Source of the DNA: Flammeovirga sp. SJP92
Lineage (GTDB): Bacteria; Bacteroidota; Bacteroidia; Cytophagales; Flammeovirgaceae
DNA length: 64,000 nucleotides
Direction of reading: 5' to 3'
Assembly: GCF_001583495.1 (NCBI RefSeq)
Contig: NZ_LQAQ01000112.1
Span: 154,263 to 218,262 of the forward strand
The notes under the pieces are model-generated. The model was not told the DNA's origin and ran no database searches. It was given only the letters and a program-made list of their open reading frames with translations. A program made the position numbers and the translations under genes. This document shows positions 45,901 through 55,358 of this stretch, in pieces; positions within the stretch are counted from its first letter, which is position 1, and each line of letters starts with the position of its first letter.

Positions 45901-46354
45901 ATTTTTGTTAGATGGTATTCCATCAAGAAAGAAACTCTTATTAATTGATGCTTGCCACAGCGGTGAAGTGGACAAAGACGAGATTGCTTCTATCCGAAAA
46001 GTTCAGAACGAAAAAGAAGGGTTGAAAGGTTTGATCGTCATCATGAATAAAAAGACAAAAGTGGGCCTTAAAAACAGTTTTGAACTGATGAAAGAACTTT
46101 TCAATAATATAGACAGATCTACTGGTACCACAGTTATCTCCGCCGCTGCAGGAACTCAATTTGCTCAAGAAAGAGGAGATCTCCGAAATGGAGTGTTTAC
46201 CTATTGTATTTTGAATCAGATGATGAACAAAGAAACAATTACTGTTTCAGAACTCAAAAAGGCCGTCAGTCAACAGGTACAAGAAATCACCAATGGCTTA
46301 CAACAGCCCACTAGTCGAAATGAAACGATAGAAAACAATTGGAAGGTTTGGTAA
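42947..46354 (+). CDS. Secreted WD40-repeat caspase-like peptidase
   Basis: This 1135-residue protein starts with a signal peptide (cleavage ~25, TLLAQQ). WD40-type repeats fill the first ~700 residues, for example DDGQYIISSAYDGTYLWETY, LIGHTDTVYFTELSKDQKIA and YDGSTIFWDLKTGK. A linker of ~180 residues contains a beta-sandwich. The C-terminal ~260 residues form a caspase-like (C14) domain with the catalytic dyad H953 (SFSGHGLL) and C1003 (IDACHSGE). WD40-caspase proteins are usually described as cytoplasmic in cyanobacteria; here export to the periplasm is predicted. The target is unknown. It is monocistronic. Confidence 0.9.
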   Translation: MIRFYILLISTLLFSYSFNTTLLAQQLELGLPLGHKSPISFTEFSDDGQYIISSAYDGTYLWETYTGRFIKKLDGEQYRFQDLQTSERGKLLLTVHHRKNSIHLWDFDKGQLLKTFKGTSAYLSPDGQWVATYSNYYGITQIWDTGTLSKKGELKGYLKGFVDQETLLMKLEQYQAIDIKTLKAKYQIEPAQGRQYIQLLKNLDFFAIINDESSVLLYRKTDGALLQKHTFQHQFHDVTFDKEGAYWGINFENDSSKIFLRKKTKNKLLKTDQSTLLDFLKDKKGNTMALQLKDGNLVAQLIDSGKEVYRINGFDEGLCGFRVSADQNYLSVVDCASINDYVAEIGANNGFLLLNAQSGQFINAFFSSVDELMSCTLSEDRKYLSNITHSYASTFFDLTNGQLKHVLKTEYAVTSEFTNDHKYLITYSDQRAIDTGSDLGAEILNQDSQWVWDIETGDLMYIKDVKYSNSYGQAMFDLIEVDYDDRKIVHLNKEDDNGWVTPYMDLIGHTDTVYFTELSKDQKIAITASLDQTAKVWDAITGKMLCDITPLPSKVKHAQFFQKKNQLLLVLENEQQMLWDLTIPKQLMTITLPPKKERKSGEISNQQYKVVNDYDQNILNVYVSSTNQLLHKLTEHQDLITSFQFINNTHYLVSSSYDGSTIFWDLKTGKPILKQLVFEQKYPVWLLPNGYYMATKASAQRLFYKKGIQTVGFEQLDVKYNRPDKVLAIIDQISGAVDSTMIKAYRKAWEKRIKKLDIDTASFDTGFSIPECTIENRNGIAYEQTKGELLLEIKAVDSLYYLDRYNVWINEVPVFGEKGISIRKNKTHSIAKTIALKLSKGSNKIEVSVTNNNGIESYRFPLNVNYTPKKTLDEKLFFVGIGVDHYQEKGYDLQYSVKDIRDLSRQLKIKYGDKIVIDTLFDQNVTVDNILQLKERLKNTSVDDKVLISFSGHGLLSEDLDYYLATYNVNFEQPQEQGLPYEELEFLLDGIPSRKKLLLIDACHSGEVDKDEIASIRKVQNEKEGLKGLIVIMNKKTKVGLKNSFELMKELFNNIDRSTGTTVISAAAGTQFAQERGDLRNGVFTYCILNQMMNKETITVSELKKAVSQQVQEITNGLQQPTSRNETIENNWKVW

Positions 46355-46612
46355 AACTCATCATTTTAAAGTCGTCCATCTCCCTTGAATTTTTTATTTC
46401 TTTTTTGTGTTAAGTACAAAGACAAAACGAAGAAGAGATTGATTGTTTGAAAATAGAAGCTAGAAGGTTTAATAGATAATAATAAAATGCTACATAAGAT
46501 TTATTTATACCATCATAGGAACAATCAATTTTACTTATCGTAAAAGTCCTCTTAAATTTGTTCCATCAACAGTGATAAAAAGGACATTAAAAATATAAAA
46601 ACCGAATAATCC

Positions 46613-48187
46613 ATGTTAGAACAAGCATTAAAAAACCAAGTAAAAGGACTTTTTCAAAATCTAAACAACAAATATACTTTCAATGTAGAAATTGAAGCGA
46701 ACCATCCTAGCAAACAATCTTTATTAGATTTATTAGAAGATGTAGCTTCTTGTTCAGATAAAGTTGCCTTAGAAGTAAAAGAGGGAGAAGGTCTTTCTTT
46801 TACAATCAGTAAAAATGGTGAGACAATAAATAACATCATTTTCAGAGCAGTACCAACAGGGCACGAGTTCACAACACTTTTGATGGCTGTTCTGAATATG
46901 GAAGGAATCGGTAAAAACTTACCGGACGAAGGTATTACAGCAAAAATTAAAGGGATCAATGAAAAAGTGGTTGTAAAAAGCTACATCTCTTTGACTTGTA
47001 CCAACTGTCCAGAAGTTGTACAAGCCTTGAACATTATGGCCATCTACAATCCAAATATCGAACATCATATCATTGATGGGGGTATCAATAAAGAGGAAGT
47101 GGAAAGCTTAGGTATTCAAGCTGTACCAACAGTAACAGCCAATGGTGAGCAATTGCATGTAGGCAGAGCTTCATTAGGTGAGTTGTTAGGTAAAATTGAG
47201 AATATTGCGGGTACTAGCTTTGACGCTTCTGCTGCAGTAGAAAAAGAATATGATGTAATTGTTGTTGGTGGTGGACCTGCCGGTGTTTCATCAGCAGTTT
47301 ACTCTGCTCGTAAAGGTTTCAAAGTTGCTGTGATTGCTGGTGTAATCGGTGGTCAGGTAAAAGAAACTGTGGGTATTGAAAATATGATTTCAATTACAAA
47401 AACAACAGGTGCTGAATTGACAGCCAACTTATACAGTCACTTGAAAGACTACCCTATCGACATCTTAGAAAACCGTATGGTGGAAGAGGTTGAAGTGGTA
47501 GATGGTGTGAAGAAAATCACAACTTCAATGGGTGAGAAATTCACTGCTCCTGCATTAATCGTTGCTACAGGTGCAAGCTGGAGAAAATTAGGTGTTCCTG
47601 GTGAAACGGAATACATCGGTTCTGGTGTAGCCTTCTGTACACACTGTGACGCACCTTACTTCAAAGGTAAAAAAGTTGTAGTTGTTGGTGGTGGTAACTC
47701 AGGTTTAGAGGCTGCAATTGACTTAGCCGCTATTGCATCTGAAGTGACTGTTTTAGAATATATGGACACCTTAAAAGGCGATCAAGTTTTACAAGACAAG
47801 GTAAACGATCTTCCAAATGTATCCGTAGTTACTAACGCTGAGACATTAAGCGTAGACGGTGATGGCAGTAAAGTTACAGGTATCCAATACAATAATAGAG
47901 AAACTGGAAATGTACAAACGATCACTACAGATGGTGTATTTGTTCAGATCGGTTTAAAAGCCAATAGTGATGCTTTCAAAGATATTATAGAAACAAACCG
48001 TATGGGTGAAATTGAGATTGATGCACATAACCGTACTTCTGTACCAGGTGTTTACGCTGCAGGTGATGTCTCTATCGTTCCTTACAAGCAAATTGTGATT
48101 GCAATGGGCGAAGGTTCAAAAGCTGCACTTTCAGCATTCGAAGACAAAATCAAGAATAAATTAACGGAAGCACCTGCTGAAGTTTAA
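46613..48187 (+). CDS. ahpF: Alkyl hydroperoxide reductase subunit F (AhpF)
   Basis: This 524-residue flavoprotein passes electrons from NADH to the peroxidase AhpC. The N-terminal thioredoxin-like tandem carries the first redox pair C129-C132 (TCTNCPEV). The FAD/NAD part follows, with [17 protein letters not shown], the second pair C342-C345 ([10 protein letters not shown]) and [14 protein letters not shown]. The length is that of E. coli AhpF. No ahpC gene adjoins it in this window, which is unusual, so the partner must lie elsewhere. It carries its own hairpin terminator. Confidence 0.96.
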   Translation: MLEQALKNQVKGLFQNLNNKYTFNVEIEANHPSKQSLLDLLEDVASCSDKVALEVKEGEGLSFTISKNGETINNIIFRAVPTGHEFTTLLMAVLNMEGIGKNLPDEGITAKIKGINEKVVVKSYISLTCTNCPEVVQALNIMAIYNPNIEHHIIDGGINKEEVESLGIQAVPTVTANGEQLHVGRASLGELLGKIENIAGTSFDASAAVEKEYDVIVVGGGPAGVSSAVYSARKGFKVAVIAGVIGGQVKETVGIENMISITKTTGAELTANLYSHLKDYPIDILENRMVEEVEVVDGVKKITTSMGEKFTAPALIVATGASWRKLGVPGETEYIGSGVAFCTHCDAPYFKGKKVVVVGGGNSGLEAAIDLAAIASEVTVLEYMDTLKGDQVLQDKVNDLPNVSVVTNAETLSVDGDGSKVTGIQYNNRETGNVQTITTDGVFVQIGLKANSDAFKDIIETNRMGEIEIDAHNRTSVPGVYAAGDVSIVPYKQIVIAMGEGSKAALSAFEDKIKNKLTEAPAEV

Positions 48188-48266
48188 AAATATAATCGTC
48201 GCTAACTCTCTCTACTTTCAATCCAAAAACACTGTAGTAGTTCACAGTGTTTTAACAAACTTAAAA

Positions 48267-48302
48267 GGCTAGCTCAGTAAAATGGGCTAGCTTTGTTTTT
48301 TT
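48267..48302 (+). terminator. Terminator after ahpF
   Basis: GCTAGCTCA pairs with TGGGCTAGC (one G-T pair), followed by TTTGTTTTTTT. A smaller hairpin CACTGT/ACAGTG precedes it at 48229-48248. Confidence 0.85.
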
Positions 48303-48411
48303 ATTACGACCTACTCAATGATATAATAAACTACCCTCAACTATCAATTGGAATTTCTGCAAGATATTAATGTTCTGTTTTCCAGCTTCCTTGCTCTTTA
48401 TCTTTCTTCAA

Positions 48412-48445
48412 AACAAAAAAGCCAACCCCATTGCTAGGGTTGACT
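48412..48445 (-). terminator. Terminator of the sus/glycerophosphodiesterase operon
   Basis: On the minus strand CAACCCTAGC/ATGGGGTTGG form a hairpin followed by TTTTTTG. It closes the long minus-strand operon that begins at fecR. Confidence 0.8.
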
Positions 48446-48466
48446 CACTTTCAATAATACACCTCA

Positions 48467-49432
48467 TTACAGGTTTCTTACTCCTCTTTCCTCTAAATAC
48501 TTAATCAATTCTTCAGGTCGATCAGTCATCAAAGCGTTGGTTCCATTGTCGATCAACCAACCCCAAGCGGCATCGGGTCCATCAATCAATACTCTCTCAT
48601 CATTGTGCCCTGCCACAAGATCATCCCACAATGCACACGTTTGAATGGTAATTCCTTGTTGGTTCATTCTTTTGATTTCCTCTGTGATAAAGCATTCTTC
48701 TTCATCAAAAATCATTTCATAACCAATCGGGGCAATTTCTCTGTTATAATTAGCGATAAAAGCTGTTTTGTCTTTTGTTCTTGGCCATACTTTAGGGAAA
48801 TAAATGATGCTGTCCATCAATGGGCCATACTTCTCTCGCATAAATTCAATGGAATCATCTCCTTTGAAAATCCCTTGATTTACCGTTCCTGTTTTCTTTA
48901 AAACATCAAAAGCTTCTTGTACAGTTTCTCCTTCCGTTTTATCCAAGTTTACCATGATTTTCCCTTTACAAAGTTCCATCACTTCTTCCAAAGTAGGGAC
49001 TTGCTGACGGGAATAACGGATACCACAATTACTTTTCAATCGTAAAGCTTTGACCTCTGCCAATGTCATATCAGAAACCTTCCCTTTTCCAGTCGTTGTT
49101 CTATCTACAGTGTAATCATGCATCGCCACCAAATGACCATCTTTTGTCAAACGGAAATCAAGCTCCACGATATCAATTCCTAAATCAATGCAACGCTGAA
49201 TACTCAATAAGCTATTTTCTGGTGCGTATCGCCAATCTCCACGATGGGCAACGGCTAAAACATAATCTTTTGTAGGATTTTTGATCTTGTCTAAGATCTT
49301 TTCAGCTCTGCTTTTTGAAGCAATTGGCGAGGCTACTTTTGCTTCTTGAAGTGGTGCCTGACCTTGCTTTACATTACATGCTCCTAAGGCAATAGCTAAT
49401 GTTAAAGTGATATATAATTTATAGTTCTTCAT
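48467..49432 (-). CDS. Glycerophosphodiester phosphodiesterase, lipoprotein
   Basis: This 321-residue protein has a lipobox (ALGAC, C19), so it is a lipoprotein on an outer or inner membrane face. The GDPD domain shows the catalytic set H63-R64 (AHRGDWRYAPENS), metal ligands E90 and D92 (VELDFRLTKDG), and H105 (AMHDYTVDRTT). Such enzymes split glycerophosphodiesters to glycerol-3-phosphate and an alcohol. Its start overlaps the end of the paralogue upstream by 14 bp, so the two are translationally coupled. It lies downstream of SusC/SusD, which suggests the pair acts on the imported ligand. Confidence 0.93.
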   Translation of the reverse strand: MKNYKLYITLTLAIALGACNVKQGQAPLQEAKVASPIASKSRAEKILDKIKNPTKDYVLAVAHRGDWRYAPENSLLSIQRCIDLGIDIVELDFRLTKDGHLVAMHDYTVDRTTTGKGKVSDMTLAEVKALRLKSNCGIRYSRQQVPTLEEVMELCKGKIMVNLDKTEGETVQEAFDVLKKTGTVNQGIFKGDDSIEFMREKYGPLMDSIIYFPKVWPRTKDKTAFIANYNREIAPIGYEMIFDEEECFITEEIKRMNQQGITIQTCALWDDLVAGHNDERVLIDGPDAAWGWLIDNGTNALMTDRPEELIKYLEERGVRNL

Positions 49433-50339
49433 TTTGTTTTTCGTTTTTGATGAAATGGATTAATGCTTCTGGACGGTCTGTTTGGATCATAGTTGCTCCT
49501 TGTTCCAAAATCCAACCCCACGTTTGGTCTTTACCTTCAACCATGGCTCTTTCATCGGAATGTCCTCCACTTAAGAAATCCCAAAGTGAGTTGATCCATA
49601 CTTTTCCATTGCCCTCTTTTACAGCATCGAAGATATCTTGAGTGGTTTGATTGTATTCTGGAAAACACACTTCAAAAGCTACAGGTTTGATCTTCGCTTG
49701 GTACTCTTTGATGTCTTCCATCACATTAGGATTGGATGGGCGAACGATTGGCATAAACCATACTTTTTCTAATTCATCACCCATTTGTGCCTTTACCTCT
49801 GCATAAGGTTTTGAAGATTTGAAAATACAGTGATCTCTCATTTCCATTCGATCCACTAAAGCCAAAACTTCCTCCAACCATCTGTCGGCTTTATCCAAGT
49901 TCAATAGGATTTTTCCTTTCGAAATTTTCAAAGCATCTTCTAATGTTGGAATCGTGTAAACAGGTTGAGGAACTCCTAATCCGTCTTTTAGGTAAAAAGC
50001 TTGAAGCTCCGCTAATGTATAGTTTTCGACTTTGCCTTTTCCATTAGTTGTACGGTCAATGGTTCTATCATGCATCAATACAAAGTGTCCATCTTTCGAT
50101 CTTTGAATGTCAATTTCTGCTACAGCCACTCCCATTTTAATGCAATTTTCAATGGCCTGCAAAGAATTTTCCGGCGCATTTCTCCAATCCCCCCTATGAG
50201 CAATCACCATTACTTCTTTTGCTTGATGATCTTGGAGAATATTGATCCAGTCTTGTGCTGATTTTTGTTGTGCTTGGGCTGATAATGACCATAATAATAC
50301 AGCTCCAATTTTGATAAAAAGGGAAATAATCGGTTTCAT
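49419..50339 (-). CDS. Glycerophosphodiester phosphodiesterase, exported
   Basis: This 306-residue paralogue of the downstream enzyme has a signal peptide (~23, SLSAQAQ) but no lipobox. Catalytic residues are H48-R49 (AHRGDWRNAPENS), E75 and D77 (AEIDIQRSKDG) and H90 (LMHDRTIDRTT). Both copies keep the full active site, so they may differ in location (soluble periplasmic versus lipid-anchored) or substrate. It follows susD by 164 bp, a gap that holds a hairpin repeat. Confidence 0.93.
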   Translation of the reverse strand: MKPIISLFIKIGAVLLWSLSAQAQQKSAQDWINILQDHQAKEVMVIAHRGDWRNAPENSLQAIENCIKMGVAVAEIDIQRSKDGHFVLMHDRTIDRTTNGKGKVENYTLAELQAFYLKDGLGVPQPVYTIPTLEDALKISKGKILLNLDKADRWLEEVLALVDRMEMRDHCIFKSSKPYAEVKAQMGDELEKVWFMPIVRPSNPNVMEDIKEYQAKIKPVAFEVCFPEYNQTTQDIFDAVKEGNGKVWINSLWDFLSGGHSDERAMVEGKDQTWGWILEQGATMIQTDRPEALIHFIKNEKQNEEL

Positions 50340-50421
50340 ATTTTTGTTTTTTGGAGGTGCGGCACCGCCCTAACTCACGGCACCGCTTGATCTAATCCAA
50401 TCTAAAATTCTTGTTTGTTTC

Positions 50422-50490
50422 TTAGAAGTCAGAGACTTCTGATGATCTGTAAAGCACAAGTGACGCTGTCGCTTAACACTTGCGCTAGGG
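50422..50490. repeat. Isolated hairpin module of the MITE-like repeat (copy D)
   Basis: About 70 bp match only the 5' part of copies A and B. The stem AGAAGTC/GACTTCT replaces AGAAATC/GATTTCT, and CAAGTG/CACTTG replaces CGAATG/CATTCG. The base changes on both sides of each stem keep pairing. The inner loop TGACGCTGTCGCTTAAC is shared in form. It lies between susD and the phosphodiesterase gene. Confidence 0.6.
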
Positions 50491-50503
50491 ACACCACAAG
50501 GTA

Positions 50504-51901
50504 TTAGTACCCCGGATTCTGCTTAATCGCCGGATCTGTATCAATCTGTGATTGAGGAATTGGCATCAATAATCTGAATTCGGGAACAGTGATGTTTTGA
50601 CCTCTTTCTTCAAAGTGAGCGTTCATAACTTCAATCGCTTTACCTGTTCTTAATAAGTCAAACCAACGGTGCCCTTCTCCTACTAATTCCAATCTTCTTT
50701 CCTCTGCAATTACAGCTTCCAAATCAGTCGTTGATGTAACTTCTGATACATTCGATCTTCTTCTGATACTGTTCAACCTTTCTAATGCTAAAGAAGTATT
50801 GCCTAACGCATTTTCAATTTCAGCGGACATCAATACTACGTCTGCGTAACGAAGGATGACATAGTCGCTACCACAATCATTTTGATCCGTAACGGGAGCT
50901 TCCATTTTTCCAGAAACGTAATAGATCGTCTCTACAGGCAATACAAATTGATCCTTACGAGCATCGTTATCATCATATAAATTATACAATTGCTGGGTCG
51001 GGATATTATGACCTTTTCCACCTGCGAAATGTCCTGATGGAGAACACATTCTGTAATATTGAGATCCCATTGCATTACCATTGATTCCAGAGGCAAACTT
51101 TGCTGCAAAAATCACTTCAGCATTTCCTTTATTGGCAATTGTAAATACTTCTTCACCCTTTTCCAAAAGTTGGTATTGGTTAGAATTGATTACTTCATCG
51201 AGGTATTTCTTTGCATTCACTTTATCATCTAATGTCAAATATACTTTGGCCAATAAAGTCTGAGCGGCACCTTTTTCAACTCTTCCATCCATATCTCCTT
51301 TTACAGGCAATTCTTCAATCGCTTCTTCTAAATCGATGATGATTTGCTCATAGATCAAATTCAAATCTGTTCTACCTTGCCCGAAATGATCATTTACGTC
51401 TGTTGTTTCTGTAATCACCAAAGGAACATCACCAAAAAGACGAACCATATTGAAGTACATCAAACCTCTGATAAACTTCATCTCTCCCATTCGGTTGATT
51501 TTCACTTCCTCATTTTTGAAAGCGATATCAGTAATACGATTTAAAACGGTATTACACCTCTGAATCGTTCGGTAAGATTCTCTCCAATTAGAAGAGATTA
51601 CGCTGTTGGTAGGGATTGTCGTAAACTCATCCAATTCACCATAATTACCACCGTCATTAGCAGGTACTTCATCAAAAGTATTGTCTGAAGGAATTTCACC
51701 TAAAACTGGCATATTGGTACCATAAAGGCCATTTCCTCTCAACATACTGTAAGCACCAGTTACCGCTTCTTCAATCTCAACCTCCGTTTTGTAAAACTTA
51801 TCTCCATCCTTTTCAGTGATTGGGTTCTGGTCTAAACTAAAGTCACATGACGATAGTAAAACAGTAAAAATTAATATATATAAACTATTTCTAGTCTTCA
51901 T
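50504..51901 (-). CDS. SusD/RagB-family outer-membrane lipoprotein
   Basis: I start at ATG 51901, which gives a lipoprotein signal (TVLLSSC, C19); a start 11 codons upstream spoils it. The 465-residue SusD-like protein has the N-terminal NPITEKDGDKFYKTEVEIEE block, tetratricopeptide-like helices (YRTIQRCNTVLNRI; RGLMYFNMVRLFGDVPLVI), and the C-terminal RRLELVGEGHRWFDLLRTGK signature. It covers the SusC pore and captures ligand at the surface. SusD follows SusC by 13 bp. Confidence 0.96.
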   Translation of the reverse strand: MKTRNSLYILIFTVLLSSCDFSLDQNPITEKDGDKFYKTEVEIEEAVTGAYSMLRGNGLYGTNMPVLGEIPSDNTFDEVPANDGGNYGELDEFTTIPTNSVISSNWRESYRTIQRCNTVLNRITDIAFKNEEVKINRMGEMKFIRGLMYFNMVRLFGDVPLVITETTDVNDHFGQGRTDLNLIYEQIIIDLEEAIEELPVKGDMDGRVEKGAAQTLLAKVYLTLDDKVNAKKYLDEVINSNQYQLLEKGEEVFTIANKGNAEVIFAAKFASGINGNAMGSQYYRMCSPSGHFAGGKGHNIPTQQLYNLYDDNDARKDQFVLPVETIYYVSGKMEAPVTDQNDCGSDYVILRYADVVLMSAEIENALGNTSLALERLNSIRRRSNVSEVTSTTDLEAVIAEERRLELVGEGHRWFDLLRTGKAIEVMNAHFEERGQNITVPEFRLLMPIPQSQIDTDPAIKQNPGY

Positions 51902-51914
51902 GATTGTGTTTGAT

Positions 51915-54900
51915 TTAGAATTTAAGATTAGCACCTAGTAAGTAAGACCTTACAATGGGGTGAGGGTTATTTGTGATCCAGCCTTGCTCCAAGTTATTGG
52001 TGTTTGAACCGTCCATATTGATACCTTTATAACTTGTAATCGTCAATGGATTGTTGGCTGTAGCGTAGATTCTTAGTCCTGCAATATTTAATTTTTGAAG
52101 CACTGATTTTGGCAAATTATAGCCTAAAGTCACGTTTCTTAAGCGTAAGTAATCACCACTTACTACATCAATACTACTACCTCTTGTGTTCTTTCTTGCT
52201 GCTGAGAAATTACCCATGTTTGGCTGTGCATAATGACCGTTTGGATTGTGTTCTGGGTGGTAGTAATTATCATAATAATCTTTGGTTGGTACGGCAAAAC
52301 CTTCACCTGTATTCGACTGCATCATGTCTCTATCAAAGATCTTACGCCCTTGAATACCATTGAAAGTGAAAGAGAAATCAAACCCTTTGTAAGTTAAATT
52401 CGCTCCAAAACCGTAGTGGAATTTAGGCTCATAAGTACCCAAAGAAACCATGTCATTTTCATCAATTACACCATCACCATTCACATCTCTGACAATATAA
52501 TCTCCTACAAGTGTCCCTTGTAAGTGAGCCGAATTATCAATCTCTCCTTGATCTTTATATACACCAATAATATCATAACCGATCATTTCTGCCATTGGGC
52601 CACCCACTCTCGTTCTAAATGAGCCATTGTAACCTGTAATGATCTGTTCTTGACCCGGAGCTAATGATAAAATCTCATTGTTGTTCGTTGTGATATTCGC
52701 ATTAAAACCAATTGTTACGCCACCAATATGGAAATCATAACCTTGTAATTCTAATTCAAAACCGTTGTTTCTTAAAGAACCGATGTTTTGTAATGAGGTA
52801 GAATAACCCGACTGTTCCGGCACTGGAACTTCTAGTAATAAGTCCGTTGTGATGGAATTATAATAGTTGGCCGATAAGTTGATTTTCTTTAGCAACTGCA
52901 TATCAAAACCAATGTTGTAAGAATCGTTGGTCTCCCATGATAAGTTAGGGTTAGGAGCCGTAGTTGCTGAATATCCTGGGTGTAATCCCCCTCCAAAAAT
53001 ATAATCTGTTTGGGTCACCAAAGCTTTTGATCCGTAAGCACCAATTTGGTTGTTACCCGTTTGCCCCCAATTGGCACGAAGCTTTACAAAAGTCACTACA
53101 TCTTGTTCTGGGAAGAAGTCTTCTTTAGATAAAATCCATCCACCTGAAACCGAAGGGAAGTAACCCCACTTTGAATTATCACCAAATCTTGATGAACCAT
53201 CTGCTCTCGCCGCTAGTGCCATTTGGTATTTTCCTTTGTACGAATACTGCAAACGACCTAATAAAGATTGTTGCGTCCATGTGTAACGGTAAGCATCCAC
53301 ATTAAATGAAGAGGCACCACCAATATTGTCCACATTATCATCGACCATTCCCATACCAATCACTCTTGTTCTTGTACCATCTTCTCTCTGCATCGTCATC
53401 CCTGCCAAAGCACTAATATTATGGTCTCCAATGACTTTGTTGTAAGTTAAGATATGCTCAAAAAGATAATTAAAATACTTGTCATTGATCTCTCTAGCTT
53501 CTGCCGGCTTAGTAGGGAAAGGCTGTCTGTATCCTCCAATGCTGTTGGGTGAATAGAAATCTGTAAACTCTCCATTATAGTCCATACCTGCTGAAAGTTT
53601 ATATTTCAAACCCTCCAACAATTCCACACTAGCATAAGCATTACCAAACGTTCTGAAGCGAGTCATTACGTCTTTTGTGTATGTCAAAAGTGCCAACGGA
53701 TTTTCTTGCAATGCACCATCTTCTGGAGCGTTTGCCTCATGTTGATCACCGATATTTAAAGTACCATCAGGGTTATAAGGATCAAAGAAAGGGTATGCAA
53801 TCCAAAGGTTTGAAATAGCAAGATTTGACCCTTGCTCAATTACAGAATAAGCCGTATTCATACTAATACCTGCCTCCACTCTGTCACTTAATTTTGTTCT
53901 CAAATTAAGGTTGGCTGTAAATCTTTCCATACCTGTAGTCGGTACAATACCGTCTTGCTCCATATAGGCAACATTGGTATAGAAACTTGTTTTCTCATTA
54001 CCTCCATTCAGTGAAACGCTGTAGTTGCTGATAGGAGCATTTTGGAAAAGGTGATCATTCCAATTCGTATTTGTCAAACCTTGTTCACCTCTTAAATATG
54101 GATCTACATAATGCAATCTATACTCTCTTTTTGAAGCTCCATTTGCCGCTCTTACATCTGGGCTGTCATGAATACTTCTATTTTCAGGGTCTTTAGAAAC
54201 ATATCCCCAATCACGTGCATGAGTAAAGAATTGTGCAGACTCATAGGCATCTGCATAATCCACCAAACTTGCCGCCTGTTGAATACCTGTGAAATAGTCG
54301 AAACTCACTTTCGTTTTTCCTTGATACCCTTGTTTTGTGGTAATCAAAATCACACCATTAGAGGCTCTTGATCCATAAATCGCAGAAGACGCCGCATCTT
54401 TTAATACGTCAATGGAAGCAATAGAACTTGGAGGAATATCGTTCATTGAAGTTCCTTCCGAAAGTGGCATTCCATCTACCACAATCAATGGATTAGTTCC
54501 GGCTGTCAATGAAGAAGTACCACGAATCGTAATCTTTGCATCTTGCCCTGGTGCGGCGTTATTTTCATTAATCAAAACACCGGCCATCTTACCGACCATT
54601 TGCTGATCAAGACCACTAGCCGCATAGTTTTGTAATTCATCCGAACGGACACTAGAAATCGCTCCCGTTACCTCTTCTTTGGATTGAGAACCATAACCGA
54701 TCACCACTACTTCTTCCAATTCCTGCGTGTTGTCTTCCAACTGAATTGAGAAGTTGGTTGCCGTTCCTACGACCACTTCTTTTGTGATAAAACCCACAAA
54801 AGAAACGACAAGAACAGATTCCGACGATGGCACAAGTAATTCAAACTCTCCGTCTAAATTAGTAATAGAACCGATATTGGTTCCCTTCACTTGTACAGCC

Positions 54901-55295
54901 GCACCGATAATGGATTCACCACTCTTGTCCGTCACCTGCCCTTTGATACGAACTTCCTGTTGTACTTCTTTGGCTGATGGCGTAATGATGATATTATCTC
55001 CAATTCTCTTAAGGTCGTAACCTTCTGCTTTGAGCTGAGCAATCATTGCTTCAAAAGTTGCAGCTTCTGAAACGCTGATCCACTTGGCATCATCCACGTT
55101 GTTACTGTAAGAAAATTGAACATTAAATTGTTTTTCTGCCTTTGAAAGGTAGTCTCTCAATTGCATTTTTTCTACTGTGATTGTCGTAGAAATACCCTCT
55201 GTGAGTCCACTTGCATGGGCAAATGAGGATGTAGTGAGCCCTCCTAAAAGAAAAAATATTCTTAAGGCTCTTGAAAGTTTCGAAGAAAATTGCAT
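51915..55295 (-). CDS. SusC/RagA-family TonB-linked outer-membrane protein
   Basis: This 1126-residue import channel has a signal peptide, an STN domain at ~37-107 (LRDYLSKAEKQFNVQFSYSN), a carboxypeptidase-regulatory-like domain (~115-195), the SusC plug with EEVVVIGYGSQSKEEVTGAI, and a 22-strand barrel ending in F. The STN domain means it can signal to the FecR/ECF sigma pair encoded just upstream. It starts 63 bp downstream of fecR on the same strand. Confidence 0.97.
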   Translation of the reverse strand: MQFSSKLSRALRIFFLLGGLTTSSFAHASGLTEGISTTITVEKMQLRDYLSKAEKQFNVQFSYSNNVDDAKWISVSEAATFEAMIAQLKAEGYDLKRIGDNIIITPSAKEVQQEVRIKGQVTDKSGESIIGAAVQVKGTNIGSITNLDGEFELLVPSSESVLVVSFVGFITKEVVVGTATNFSIQLEDNTQELEEVVVIGYGSQSKEEVTGAISSVRSDELQNYAASGLDQQMVGKMAGVLINENNAAPGQDAKITIRGTSSLTAGTNPLIVVDGMPLSEGTSMNDIPPSSIASIDVLKDAASSAIYGSRASNGVILITTKQGYQGKTKVSFDYFTGIQQAASLVDYADAYESAQFFTHARDWGYVSKDPENRSIHDSPDVRAANGASKREYRLHYVDPYLRGEQGLTNTNWNDHLFQNAPISNYSVSLNGGNEKTSFYTNVAYMEQDGIVPTTGMERFTANLNLRTKLSDRVEAGISMNTAYSVIEQGSNLAISNLWIAYPFFDPYNPDGTLNIGDQHEANAPEDGALQENPLALLTYTKDVMTRFRTFGNAYASVELLEGLKYKLSAGMDYNGEFTDFYSPNSIGGYRQPFPTKPAEAREINDKYFNYLFEHILTYNKVIGDHNISALAGMTMQREDGTRTRVIGMGMVDDNVDNIGGASSFNVDAYRYTWTQQSLLGRLQYSYKGKYQMALAARADGSSRFGDNSKWGYFPSVSGGWILSKEDFFPEQDVVTFVKLRANWGQTGNNQIGAYGSKALVTQTDYIFGGGLHPGYSATTAPNPNLSWETNDSYNIGFDMQLLKKINLSANYYNSITTDLLLEVPVPEQSGYSTSLQNIGSLRNNGFELELQGYDFHIGGVTIGFNANITTNNNEILSLAPGQEQIITGYNGSFRTRVGGPMAEMIGYDIIGVYKDQGEIDNSAHLQGTLVGDYIVRDVNGDGVIDENDMVSLGTYEPKFHYGFGANLTYKGFDFSFTFNGIQGRKIFDRDMMQSNTGEGFAVPTKDYYDNYYHPEHNPNGHYAQPNMGNFSAARKNTRGSSIDVVSGDYLRLRNVTLGYNLPKSVLQKLNIAGLRIYATANNPLTITSYKGINMDGSNTNNLEQGWITNNPHPIVRSYLLGANLKF

Positions 55296-55358
55296 AAATT
55301 TGCGTAACGAAAATTAGTTAAGAGGTATTCGACTGTTGCAGCAGTCTAGTACCTTTTT

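Noticed and set aside
46355..46612. Possible OxyR or PerR site before ahpF
   Set aside because: No clear palindromic box of either type was found in the leader, so no operator is claimed.
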